A DNA stretch of 64,000 bases, from contig CAXXSX010000002.1 in assembly GCA_963677165.2 (NCBI GenBank), forward strand, positions 2,232,001-2,296,000, read 5' to 3'. Source of the DNA: JAFGXT01 sp963677165. GTDB taxonomy: Bacteria > Verrucomicrobiota > Lentisphaeria > Victivallales > SZUA-371. Both the position numbers and the translations under genes were made by a program. The notes below the pieces were generated by a model that did not search any database, was not told where the DNA came from, and saw only the letters and a list, made by a program, of their open reading frames with translations. This document shows positions 44,504 through 53,281 of this stretch, in pieces; the stretch's first letter is position 1, and each line of letters starts with the position of its first letter.

Positions 44504-45499
44504 ATGGCATTAGTTTCTCTATTTTCGGGTTGTGGAGGGCTTGACAAAGGTTTCCAAAATGCAGGATTTTCTATCCCTTGGGCAAATGAATATGACAAAG
44601 AAATCTGGGAGACTTTTGAAAAAAACCATACAGAAACCCACTTAGACAGAAGAGATATAAGAAAAATTCCATCTTCTGATATTCCTGAATGTATCGGCGT
44701 AATTGGTGGTCCTCCATGCCAAAGCTGGAGTGAAGCAGGCGCTTTAAGGGGAATTGAAGACCCAAGGGGTCAATTGTTTTATGAGTTCATAAGAATACTT
44801 AAAGATAAGAAGCCCTTGTTTTTCCTTGCTGAAAATGTATCTGGCATGTTGTCCCAAAGGCATTCCCAGGCTGTAGAAAACATAAAGAATACTTTCATTG
44901 ATGCAGGGTATGATTTATCCATGCAACTATTAAATGCTGCAGATTATGGTGTTCCACAAGACAGGAAAAGGGTTATTTATGTTGGCTTTAGGAAAGACCT
45001 TGGGAAAAAATTTAAATTTCCAAAGCCTTTTGAAAAAAATCTTACGCTGAAAGATGCTATTTGGGATATAAAAGACAAAGTTATCATCGCCAAAGAAAAG
45101 AACCATACAAATGGGGATAATTGTTCAGTCTTAAATCATGAATATCTCCATGGTAGTTTTTCAACTATTTTTATGTCGAGGAATAGAGTAAGAAGCTGGG
45201 ATGAAGTTTCATTTACGATTCAAGCAGGCGGAAGGCATGCTCCCATACATCCCCAGGCTCCTAAAATGCTTAAAGTAGAAAAGAATAAACATGTTTTCCT
45301 TGAAGGGCATGAACAGCTTTATAGAAGAATGTCTGTAAGGGAATGTGCTAGAATCCAAACATTTCCCGATGATTTTGAATTTTATTACCAGTCATTGTTA
45401 GCTGGTTATAAAATGATAGGGAATGCTGTGCCTGTAAAATTTGCGGAGGTTCTGGCTCGAGAAATCAAAGAGCAATTATCTGATGCCATTGAAAAATAA
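44504..45499 (+). CDS. C5-cytosine methyltransferase, M.HaeIII type (GGCC)
   Basis: A 331-residue DNA cytosine-5 methyltransferase. Motif I SLFSGCGGLDKGF, catalytic C72 in GGPPCQSWSEAG, motif VI FFLAENV, motif VIII and X (YKMIGNAVPV). Overall it reads like M.HaeIII/M.NgoPII (NEYDKEIWETF, RGIEDPRGQLFYEFIRIL, FMSRNRVRSWDE), so GGCC is the expected target. It follows the split NgoPII-like gene by 10 bp and is followed by its paralogue one base after its stop. Confidence 0.93.
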   Translation: MALVSLFSGCGGLDKGFQNAGFSIPWANEYDKEIWETFEKNHTETHLDRRDIRKIPSSDIPECIGVIGGPPCQSWSEAGALRGIEDPRGQLFYEFIRILKDKKPLFFLAENVSGMLSQRHSQAVENIKNTFIDAGYDLSMQLLNAADYGVPQDRKRVIYVGFRKDLGKKFKFPKPFEKNLTLKDAIWDIKDKVIIAKEKNHTNGDNCSVLNHEYLHGSFSTIFMSRNRVRSWDEVSFTIQAGGRHAPIHPQAPKMLKVEKNKHVFLEGHEQLYRRMSVRECARIQTFPDDFEFYYQSLLAGYKMIGNAVPVKFAEVLAREIKEQLSDAIEK

Positions 45500-45500
45500 A

Positions 45501-46523
45501 ATGAGAATAGCTTCATTCTTTGCCGGATGTGGAGGCTTGGATAGAGGCTTTGAAGATGCTGGTTACGACATTGTATTCGCAAATGAATACGATAAGTCCA
45601 TATGGGATACATATAGGCATAACCATCCTGATACACATTTAGATACCAGGTCAATTACCGAGATTAAGCCTGAAGATATTGGAGATAATATTGATGGAAT
45701 GATTGGTGGTCCTCCATGCCAAAGTTGGAGCCTTGCAGGAGCGATGCGGGGAATTGAAGATGCTAGAGGTCAATTGTTCTATGACTATATTAGGTTAATC
45801 GAAGCAATACAACCTAAATTTTTTCTTGCAGAAAATGTTAAAGGGATAATCTCCCAAAAGCATATTAAATCCTTTGAAGGAATAAAAGGGAAATTCAGGG
45901 AAATAGGCTACAACGTATATGCCCAACTGCTTAACGCCGTAAATTATGAAGTTCCACAAGACCGTTTACGGGTTATCATTGTCGGAATTAACAATCAACA
46001 CTTTAAAGGAGACTTCCATTTCCCAGATGTAATCAATGCCTTTGACGATGAGTGTGATGACTTCTTTTCTGATTGTTATAAATCTGTTTTAACGTTAAGG
46101 GATACGATTGGGGACCTACCAGAACCAAAGCCTGCATTAAAATCCAATCATGCAAACCGTGATTTGGAAATTCTAAACCATGAGTATATGACTGGCTCAT
46201 TCTCTCCCCAGTACATGTCTCGTAACAGGCGTAGGGAATGGGATGACCCTTCCTTTACTATCCAGGCTGGAGGCAGGCATGCGCCTTTGCATCCAAGTAG
46301 TCCTCCGATGAAAAAAATCAGTGATGACCAATGGGAGTTTACTGCTCCATTTGAAGAATACCGAAGATTATCTGTAAGAGAATGTGCGAGGGTTCAAACA
46401 TTTCCTGATGACTTTGAGTATATATACAAGAATGTTGCAGATGGATACAAGATGATAGGTAACGCAGTCCCTGTAAAATTAGCCTACCACCTTGCGACTT
46501 CTATTAAGGCATATTTTGGATAA
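45501..46523 (+). CDS. Second M.HaeIII-type C5-cytosine methyltransferase
   Basis: A 340-residue paralogue of the preceding gene (MRIASFFAGCGGLDRGF; catalytic C73 in GGPPCQSWSLAG; RGIEDARGQLFYDYIRLI; YKMIGNAVPV). It belongs to the same GGCC-type group, with some differences in the target-recognition region. The start at 45501 lies one base after the upstream stop; an ATG at 45483 is also possible. The convergent HaeIII-like nuclease may be its partner. Confidence 0.92.
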   Translation: MRIASFFAGCGGLDRGFEDAGYDIVFANEYDKSIWDTYRHNHPDTHLDTRSITEIKPEDIGDNIDGMIGGPPCQSWSLAGAMRGIEDARGQLFYDYIRLIEAIQPKFFLAENVKGIISQKHIKSFEGIKGKFREIGYNVYAQLLNAVNYEVPQDRLRVIIVGINNQHFKGDFHFPDVINAFDDECDDFFSDCYKSVLTLRDTIGDLPEPKPALKSNHANRDLEILNHEYMTGSFSPQYMSRNRRREWDDPSFTIQAGGRHAPLHPSSPPMKKISDDQWEFTAPFEEYRRLSVRECARVQTFPDDFEYIYKNVADGYKMIGNAVPVKLAYHLATSIKAYFG

Positions 46524-46528
46524 AACCT

Positions 46529-47425
46529 TTACTCATAAACATATGACATGCTGGAAACATTACCTGGATTAATGTCATTAGTATTATTAATACCTAGCTG
46601 ATTTAGACAGAATCTTAATTTTTCAGCTACTTCATTTCCCTTGGTTATTAAAGGTTCATCAAATTTTAATGTGGGGGATAACCTATTGTCGACAATACTC
46701 CAGTCAACATAAACTGCTAACGGTCTGTCTCCATCCCATTTGGGGGGAACTTGCAAGCTGCGATAATTTAAGGCTTTGCAGGCAAAATAAACATTAGGAT
46801 TTTGAGCAATATAAGTGCTTATTGGAATAAGATTGTCAATAACTTCTTGAGTTGAAGCAAGACTATCCTTGATAAGGATATAATTTGCAACACCCGAGTT
46901 TTCAACTGTTTTGCCATTTACCAAAGCATTTTTTTTGTCATTGTTCAATTTATTCCCTGCGTAAATTTCGAGCAAATGCAGTCTGCCTACATTTAGAGGA
47001 TTAGATAAGTTACCACTTTGTACATTCATAACCTCAAACTTCCAGCCAAGCGTAAATGCTCCTTTGGAAGTTTTCTTAAAAGAAGATTTGAATATCAAAG
47101 GACGGGAGTCAAATTTATTTCTAATAAGACTTATACGTTTGGAGGTTAAATAAGTCCAGTCGCTATCCCATATTTGCTGAGCTCTTATTGCTGTTATTTT
47201 ATTTTCCAGAAAATCAGCATTTTCTTTTTTGTATGAAATTTTAAACTCTTCTCGATTCCCCTGTTGGTCATTCACTAAAACATATATATCTGTTTTGGGC
47301 TCTCCAGAGCTACATGTTGGTTTTCCTGAGCATTGAATTGTATATAAAGTTTCATTATATGTAAAAGTACTTCCCTGGGTTAATAATGAAGCAATCTGTC
47401 TTTCTGCATCTCCAAAGTGAGTCAT
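46529..47425 (-). CDS. Putative PD-(D/E)XK restriction endonuclease
   Basis: A 298-residue protein with GEPKTDIYVL then EEFKISYKK: D46 followed by E60-x-K62, a plausible PD-(D/E)XK core. I recall similar proteins annotated only as hypothetical or restriction-like. It lies directly after the HaeIII-like gene on the same strand (108-bp gap) and converges on the second methyltransferase. Its specificity cannot be read. Confidence 0.6.
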   Translation of the reverse strand: MTHFGDAERQIASLLTQGSTFTYNETLYTIQCSGKPTCSSGEPKTDIYVLVNDQQGNREEFKISYKKENADFLENKITAIRAQQIWDSDWTYLTSKRISLIRNKFDSRPLIFKSSFKKTSKGAFTLGWKFEVMNVQSGNLSNPLNVGRLHLLEIYAGNKLNNDKKNALVNGKTVENSGVANYILIKDSLASTQEVIDNLIPISTYIAQNPNVYFACKALNYRSLQVPPKWDGDRPLAVYVDWSIVDNRLSPTLKFDEPLITKGNEVAEKLRFCLNQLGINNTNDINPGNVSSMSYVYE

Positions 47426-47532
47426 AATCCTCTCCTGTATTTTAAATAGACGTTTAATTAAACATTTATTATAATCATAGCAGGAAAAAAATACAACTAT
47501 CGCCTTAAATAGAGAACGATATCTGATTCCTT

Positions 47533-48435
47533 TTAAAAAGGTATCTCTTGTGGAGTCAATGTTTCAACAGGCTGAGAATCAAATTTTAAACTTGGTGTAC
47601 TTCCTAGAGCTCCCATTCGTGAACTTGCAGTATGCAATCGCATTGATATACGCCAACCATTGTTAAAATCAAGATATATATAACTTCTTTTCTCGATATC
47701 ATATTTTACCAAACAAGAGCTGGGAAGTTGATAGGCTGAAAAATCAGTTATTTCTAAAGATTCATCCATCCTTATCATTTTAATGTAATCAACCTTACCT
47801 ATGAGAAATTGAAAATATGTCAAGCAAGTTTCTTGGTTGCATATGTACTTTTGTATATAGTTTGCAACAAGGCTACAAACTGGTGAATATAAGTTGTCCA
47901 ATACAAAATCAGAATCAATGCTTGTTAAGTCTCGAAAATTGATTGCATTAGGATTTATACTAGTAGCATTTTGATAAAATGCTCTGTATATTTCATTAAG
48001 CTTTGCTCTGTATTCCCTGTCAATAGAATTTCCTTTAGGAATTCCAAGTTGCTGTATCAACGCTGAAGGTCTTTGATGTTTAACTGCATGGTGATTGTTT
48101 TTTAAAGATATATTAATTGTTTGCTGGCTATTAAAAGGCATAATTCTGATGTCTGTAACATCCCCTGCTTTTGCACATGAATCAGGCAACCTGTCAATTG
48201 TGCAAGGGAAGATGTCTGGATAAGTATCTGTCAACCATTTTGAAATTGCACGGCTTGCATTGGCAAATGTATTATATAAATATTCAGGCAAATCATTTAT
48301 TCTGCCTAAGTCTCTTTCTTGGTCTTTTTGAGCTTCTGAGGTTAATTGATTCCTATCAGCCCCATTATAAATTGTTTTTACAACTATTGCTTCAAAGGCA
48401 CGTCCATTCCTATCAGAAACATTTTCTTTAGCCAT
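47533..48435 (-). CDS. HaeIII-family restriction endonuclease (GGCC)
   Basis: A 300-residue protein. GRAFEAIVV (Glu15) near the start, AGDVTDIRIM (D92/D95), then INISLKNNHHAVKHQRPS: the GDVxD...S-x-KxxHxAVKHxRxS pattern of the HaeIII family as I know it. The expected target is GG/CC, the same as the NgoPII-like enzyme 3 kb away, although the two nucleases are not similar in sequence. Near the convergent methyltransferases. Confidence 0.78.
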   Translation of the reverse strand: MAKENVSDRNGRAFEAIVVKTIYNGADRNQLTSEAQKDQERDLGRINDLPEYLYNTFANASRAISKWLTDTYPDIFPCTIDRLPDSCAKAGDVTDIRIMPFNSQQTINISLKNNHHAVKHQRPSALIQQLGIPKGNSIDREYRAKLNEIYRAFYQNATSINPNAINFRDLTSIDSDFVLDNLYSPVCSLVANYIQKYICNQETCLTYFQFLIGKVDYIKMIRMDESLEITDFSAYQLPSSCLVKYDIEKRSYIYLDFNNGWRISMRLHTASSRMGALGSTPSLKFDSQPVETLTPQEIPF

Positions 48436-48577
48436 GATATCCCCATAGTCATCAGATAATAAACGTTTAATTAAACGTCTAGTATAACCATAAAAGATAA
48501 CAATTACAATCAGCTTTTGTTTGGAAATTAGCAGAAAGGTATTATTGTTATTTAGGATAAATAATTAACCTGGACTA

Positions 48578-49105
48578 ATGATGGAAATCGATTTTAAGAA
48601 CATAATTAATTTTTTGCCATTTACCTTGGTCTATTTGGTTACAGATAACAAAATTCTATTGCTACGTCGCAATTCAACTCGAAAGATACAACCCAATAAG
48701 ATAATGGTTCCTGGAGGCAAAATAGAACCTGGCGAATCTGTACAGGATTCGGCAAGAAGGGAATTTAAAGAAGAAACAGGGTTGGTACTGAAAGATATGT
48801 CGCTTTGGGGAACATTTTCTTGGATAGACAACAATAACAGTAACGGAATTTTCTATGTTTATAAGGCAACAAAATTTACCGGAAAACTGATAGAAGAGTC
48901 TAATGAAGGCTTTCTCTTTTGGCAAGAATGTAAAACGGTAATGGGTTTAGAAAATCTTGCTGTTCATCAGCAATATATTCTCCCGAAAATATTGAATAAT
49001 CACTATATTAATACATTCAGTTCCTTTTGCTTTTACCAAGATGGGAAAATTGTCCATTATATAGATAGTGAAGGTTTTTATGACTTTAGAGCAAGCAATA
49101 TCTAA
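48578..49105 (+). CDS. Nudix hydrolase
   Basis: A 175-residue protein with complete Nudix box GGKIEPGESVQDSARREFKEETG. It may clean oxidised or modified nucleotides; MutT/8-oxo-dGTPase-like length at the start, with a C-terminal extension. It converges on vsr with a three-base gap. Confidence 0.87.
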   Translation: MMEIDFKNIINFLPFTLVYLVTDNKILLLRRNSTRKIQPNKIMVPGGKIEPGESVQDSARREFKEETGLVLKDMSLWGTFSWIDNNNSNGIFYVYKATKFTGKLIEESNEGFLFWQECKTVMGLENLAVHQQYILPKILNNHYINTFSSFCFYQDGKIVHYIDSEGFYDFRASNI

Positions 49106-49108
49106 AGA

Positions 49109-49519
49109 TTATTTTTCTTTTATGTTTTTCAGTGTTTCTGATAAAGCCTTTAAATCTTGAGTTTCACATTCCCAAATCACAATAACAGTCCATCCCAATT
49201 CTTCAAGCTTTTGCTTGTTGATGCGGTCTCTTTCGACGTTTTTATTGAGCTTCGTATGCCAATAAGATTTATTACTATTGGGCATATGGGATACCTTACA
49301 TCCTTCATGGCAATGCCAGAAACATCCTCTGACATCAATGATGGTTTTATATTTCGGAAGAACAATATCAGGTTTCCCAGGTAAATCTTTCCTATGTAGC
49401 CGAAACCTATATCCAAGACGATGCAACAATGAACGAACAACTTTTTCTGGAGTTGTGTCTTTTGACTTAATTTTGCTCATTAGTAAACTACGTTGTTTTT
49501 TAGATAAAGTATCTGCCAT
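49109..49519 (-). CDS. vsr: Very short patch repair endonuclease Vsr
   Basis: A 136-residue Vsr protein: SLLMSKIKSKDTTPEKVVRSLLH, YRFRLHRKDLPGKPDIVLP, RGCFWHCHEGC and KNVERDRINKQKLEELGW. It nicks at T:G mismatches arising from 5-methylcytosine deamination. Next to the methyltransferases it would protect methylated GGCC sites from C-to-T loss (inference). Full family length. Confidence 0.93.
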   Translation of the reverse strand: MADTLSKKQRSLLMSKIKSKDTTPEKVVRSLLHRLGYRFRLHRKDLPGKPDIVLPKYKTIIDVRGCFWHCHEGCKVSHMPNSNKSYWHTKLNKNVERDRINKQKLEELGWTVIVIWECETQDLKALSETLKNIKEK

Positions 49520-49660
49520 GGTTAAATCAAATTTCTTCTAAAGCAATTAATTGTCTGTATAAACTTTAAAATACCTCCTTTGAATATAAAATCTAGTTTT
49601 TCCTAGAAAATGATATAAGATAGAGATTATTGCATAATAAGGTCTGTATTTCTTAATTTT

Positions 49661-50722
49661 TTAATACGGCATGTTGTCAGGAACGGCAAACAAATAGCTT
49701 GCCTGCTTTTTGAAATCAATGCCTTCAGGGAATTTTGTATCCCTGAGCTTGGCATGTTCTTTTGTATAAAATGATTCCGAAAAAGAAGTCTTTTCATTGT
49801 ATTCGGCTGTACTGAAGTCTGTTGCCATTGAGAAGGAACCCGTAAAGTTCGTATTTTGTATTTGGGCTTTGGTGAAATCCACATTGAGAAGGTTTGCCCC
49901 TCTAAAATCCGAATACCACAATGTGCTAAACGACAATTTTGCATATCTAAAGCTGGCAAAGGCATAAGAAGCGTCATTCATCTTGGCATACTCCAAATTG
50001 GCTCCATCAAACCTAGCACTGTTGAAATTTGAACCAGATATAGTAGCGCCCAGGAGGTTCGCTCTCGAAAAGTTAGCATTTGAGAAGCTGGTACAGTTTA
50101 GATTGGCTAGCATAAGCTTAAAGCCTTCAAAGCTAAGAAAATCAGCTCTTTGGTCATTGAAGATGTTATGATTTTCACTATCACACAACTTTTTATCATT
50201 GGCGATCATTTTGATGACTTCATAAATCGCCTTAACATATTCTGGAGGCTCCCCATACTCCGGTTTGCTCCAATATTCCGCTAATGCGTTTTTGAAAACG
50301 GCATGAACAATTCGGGGAAATCTGCTATTTTGTAATTTATAATATTCACCAAGAGCCAAAACCGCAGTTGTTTTTCTCATTACAGAGGTTGAATCATCCA
50401 GATCATTTTGGTGCCTTAGAAAATTATCCCAGAGATCTTGATTCTTGGAATATTCAAACCTGCTTTTTTCAAGCGCTAAGGACTCATATTTAAGGGAGTC
50501 TACATTGCCTTTTCTTATGTTAAGTCCAACGTCCGAAATATTGACGGGGCTTTTTAAAGGCTCTTTTTCGCCATTGAAGAATTTATCTTTCCATCGATAG
50601 AACTGTCGCCTTGATACATTAAATTTCTCACATGTTTTGCTGATATTACCTCCGAACATTCCAGCAAGAACAATTTCTAACTTCATTTTTGATGACAGTT
50701 TTTTAGTGGGCGATTCTTTCAT
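49661..50722 (-). CDS. HTH-pentapeptide repeat protein
   Basis: A 353-residue protein. An N-terminal transposase-like HTH (MKLEIVLAGMFGGNISKTCEKF, residues ~10-50), a helical middle with the pattern of pentapeptide-associated proteins, and a C-terminal quadrilateral beta helix (ANFSRANLLGATISGSNF and further A(D/N)LxX repeats, about residues 215-320). It overlaps the HNH gene by 4 bp (ATGA). The combination with HNH and with a DNA-binding head suggests a DNA-mimic or sensor partner. Confidence 0.78.
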   Translation of the reverse strand: MKESPTKKLSSKMKLEIVLAGMFGGNISKTCEKFNVSRRQFYRWKDKFFNGEKEPLKSPVNISDVGLNIRKGNVDSLKYESLALEKSRFEYSKNQDLWDNFLRHQNDLDDSTSVMRKTTAVLALGEYYKLQNSRFPRIVHAVFKNALAEYWSKPEYGEPPEYVKAIYEVIKMIANDKKLCDSENHNIFNDQRADFLSFEGFKLMLANLNCTSFSNANFSRANLLGATISGSNFNSARFDGANLEYAKMNDASYAFASFRYAKLSFSTLWYSDFRGANLLNVDFTKAQIQNTNFTGSFSMATDFSTAEYNEKTSFSESFYTKEHAKLRDTKFPEGIDFKKQASYLFAVPDNMPY

Positions 50723-51558
50723 TCAAGCTTATCCCTGTGCTTCTTCAAAAAATGTTTATCTGGAAGATAGTGATCGGGAAGAATGATTGTTTTCCCTTCA
50801 TAAGCTTTAAAGTGATCCTTAAATGCCTGGTTTGAAGTATACTCCCGTAATGACTTGCCTAAAATTAAACGGTAATCATCATCCAAGGAAATTAAGTGCC
50901 GATCAAAGGCTGCATCATAAGTTGCAGAAAGACATAATCCATTTGCGGGATTAAGCCTATTGTCCTTATCTTCCGCCCAAGCAACGATGTGGCTTGCTCT
51001 TAGAACATCTGGAACATTTAATCCATTAATGCAACATTGCTGTTTGTAATTACATAGAATCATCTTTCTGAAAAAATATTGATTAACTCTAACACTTACT
51101 GTTTGAACTCTGCTCTTGCCTTCTTTTGGAGTGAGTATCATATCAAAATCATCAACGTTATCGATTTTTTCATTCTGAAGAAGTCTACTAATTATGTGAG
51201 GATCGTTATTTGCATTTTGAATGAGGATATTATTAAGTTTTTGTTCATGGTGGTAAATAATCAAAAACTGTTTATAACTATTAATTGCTGCAGAATAGAA
51301 CTTATATTGCCAGTAACTTTTTTTAAAATCCTCTTTGAAAATCCCATCAGTTCCTAAGTTCTGTTGTTTAAGGATATAATTGTATAGTCTGATAACTTCT
51401 TCAACATCATTAATTTTATATATGTCCTTAAATTTATCAAAATAATCAACACCATCTAAAACATAATTCAGATATTCAAGAGCTTTGATATACGAAGAAG
51501 CTTTATTGCTGCCAGCACGGTTATTCATATAAATATAATTTATGAATTGCTGCTTCAT
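50719..51558 (-). CDS. HNH endonuclease
   Basis: A 279-residue protein. C-terminal HNH_2-type nuclease: RASHIVAWAEDKDNRLNPANG then DAAFDRHLISLDD, with a Cys pair just before (QCCING). The N-terminal 170 residues are helical and unknown. Such proteins are usually annotated as restriction endonucleases. Co-translated with the HTH-pentapeptide gene. Confidence 0.83.
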   Translation of the reverse strand: MKQQFINYIYMNNRAGSNKASSYIKALEYLNYVLDGVDYFDKFKDIYKINDVEEVIRLYNYILKQQNLGTDGIFKEDFKKSYWQYKFYSAAINSYKQFLIIYHHEQKLNNILIQNANNDPHIISRLLQNEKIDNVDDFDMILTPKEGKSRVQTVSVRVNQYFFRKMILCNYKQQCCINGLNVPDVLRASHIVAWAEDKDNRLNPANGLCLSATYDAAFDRHLISLDDDYRLILGKSLREYTSNQAFKDHFKAYEGKTIILPDHYLPDKHFLKKHRDKLE

Positions 51559-51747
51559 TTAATATTGTCCCCTAGTTGTTTATTGAAAATAACTCCATGA
51601 AATAAAAATTCCAATTTTATTACAACATAATAGAAATTCTTTCACCATTTTTAGGGTGCTTTAAAGGATGAACACAATATGCTTTTGTAAATTTGCAAAA
51701 AATATTCCCCCTCAAAAATCAATATTTTTCAATATTTTTTCAGTTTT

Positions 51748-51845
51748 CGCATAAGAAGTTTTCTCCCTTTCGACATTAGAGGGCAGAAAGCAATTTCCAC
51801 GAAGGAAATGCAAAAACAAAAAACCTTATAAAAGGAGAAAACAAA
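51748..51845 (+). repeat. Duplicated leader, copy 1
   Basis: 98 bp running up to the ATG at 51846, nearly identical (two substitutions and an indel near the end) to 53183-53281. It contains a small stem (GCAATTTCC...GGAAATGC with one bulge), a 7-codon frame MQKQKTL and AAAGGAGAAA. Confidence 0.85.
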
Positions 51846-52199
51846 ATGAGTAAAAAAGCAACAAAACAGGTCGCCAAAAAAGGAAACAAAAAATACTCTG
51901 CAGAGGATTATTGGGAATATGTGGAAAAGCATCCGTATATCCAGGAAGAAGCCACGGAATCCCTTTCCCCATTAGCGTGGGGAGCACAAATGCTGGAACT
52001 TGATTTTAAGTTTCAACTTTATGAAGTCGCCAGATATTGTGGCTCCAATCAAATCACGGAACGAGATATCGTTGAGTTTATCTTGAACAGTTATATTGAT
52101 GAACTTGAAGTAATTGTCTCACGTCCATGGGATGACGATTATAGCGGGTATGATGATATCATTCAAGTAGGTGATGTTGTTGAGCTTCAGTCTGTGTAA
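51846..52199 (+). CDS. Hypothetical acidic protein under duplicated leader
   Basis: A 117-residue protein: basic N-terminus (MSKKATKQVAKKGNKK) then an acidic helical body (FVAR-type YEVARYCGSNQITERDIVEFIL). Ends before a strong terminator. No family. The upstream leader is shared with the unrelated gene at 53282, so both are probably co-regulated. Confidence 0.6.
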   Translation: MSKKATKQVAKKGNKKYSAEDYWEYVEKHPYIQEEATESLSPLAWGAQMLELDFKFQLYEVARYCGSNQITERDIVEFILNSYIDELEVIVSRPWDDDYSGYDDIIQVGDVVELQSV

Positions 52200-52210
52200 A
52201 TTCTTAACAA

Positions 52211-52244
52211 CCAGAGGGTACTTCCGGTACCCTTTGGTGTTTTT
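52211..52244 (+). terminator. Terminator after first leader gene
   Basis: 11-bp stem CCAGAGGGTAC/GTACCCTTTGG (one G-T) with loop TTCCG and a following TGTTTTT. Confidence 0.85.
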
Positions 52245-52344
52245 GGCATAATAAGCTTGAATTTAGGAAATAAACCTCATATGCATTCAGCAGATTCCTT
52301 GGGCTGAAGGTACTATTTTTTTTCCAGATGACTCATTCTGTTTG

Positions 52345-52515
52345 ATGATTGAAGCTTATACTGGAGACTTTGGTGAAATCGAAACGATAATGGCAACGGA
52401 AGAAGTCTTTTCTTTTGAATTTCCTGAAACCTTTTGGGATAGAGAAGAAAATCCTGGAGACTTAAAATTCAAAGATGTGGTTAATTATATTATGGAACAG
52501 AATCGAAACGGATAG
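52345..52515 (+). pseudogene. Remnant or short gene
   Basis: An open frame from 52264 (no start codon before an ATG at 52345) to a TAG at 52513-52515, encoding ...PWAEGTIFFPDDSFCLMIEAY.... The protein-like start before any ATG suggests a gene that has lost its 5' end. No ribosome site is visible at 52345. Confidence 0.35.
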
Positions 52516-52521
52516 CATACG

Positions 52522-53097
52522 CTATCTGATATTCATTTTATAGTTCATAAATTCATTATTAAGTTTTTCTATATTTGAGTTGTCCTTGGCTATGATATCC
52601 ATTCCTCTATCATCATATGGATGGAAAGCAATCTGATTTTCAATATCAAAAAAATAAGCCTTTAGTTCAGAATTTGGGGAAATTGCTAAATCCCCTCCTA
52701 AAACATTCCATATAATAGTTTTAAATTCGACACTCCAAAGCTTTAATTCAAATAAGTACGTATATGTATAAGATTCATTATCATCACTATACGTTTCAAT
52801 GCGTTCATATTTTTCTGGAAGATTAAATTCTTGCCTTTTCAGTCTCTTTAAATTCTCTGGTAAGTTTCTTTTGAGTTTGGAGCTTTCATAGAAACAGAGA
52901 GCCACAATAAAATTGACTGGTTCTTGATAGTTAAAGCTGAGAATTGCTTTGAAACGTTCATATGACTCTAAAAACATCTCAATATATGTTCCGCCATTAT
53001 TTAATTCAAACCTTGTAGAAGGTGAATAATTGTAGGCAATGGCATGTTCTAAATACAAATCTCCAAATAAAGATTTAATTATATTTTTGTAACTCAT
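52522..53097 (-). CDS. DUF3885-like protein
   Basis: A 191-residue protein. The C-terminal FHPYDDRGMDIIAKD and the following NEFMNYK match the DUF3885 pattern as I recall it, a family often found as immunity-type genes in toxin clusters. No toxin is seen adjacent. Between the two leader-bearing genes. Confidence 0.62.
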   Translation of the reverse strand: MSYKNIIKSLFGDLYLEHAIAYNYSPSTRFELNNGGTYIEMFLESYERFKAILSFNYQEPVNFIVALCFYESSKLKRNLPENLKRLKRQEFNLPEKYERIETYSDDNESYTYTYLFELKLWSVEFKTIIWNVLGGDLAISPNSELKAYFFDIENQIAFHPYDDRGMDIIAKDNSNIEKLNNEFMNYKMNIR

Positions 53098-53182
53098 TAA
53101 TAATCCCTTGCCCTGCTTTTAGTAATTTATGCTTAATTATTTTAACCTGAAAATCACTATTTTTCCAACTTTTTTCAAAACT

Positions 53183-53281
53183 CGCATAAGAAGTTTTCTC
53201 CTTTTTGACATTAGAGGGCAGAAAGCAATTTCCACGAAGGAAATGCAAAAACAAAAAACCTTATAAAAGGAGAAACAAAAA
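53183..53281 (+). repeat. Duplicated leader, copy 2
   Basis: 99 bp up to the ATG at 53282, nearly identical to 51748-51845, including the stem, the MQKQKTL frame and the ribosome site. The two genes that follow are not homologous. Confidence 0.85.

Noticed and set aside
40832..46523. DISARM system (PLD plus C5 methyltransferases)
   Set aside because: No DrmA/DrmB-like helicase or DUF1998 protein is present, and the methyltransferases are of small M.HaeIII type with their own nucleases.
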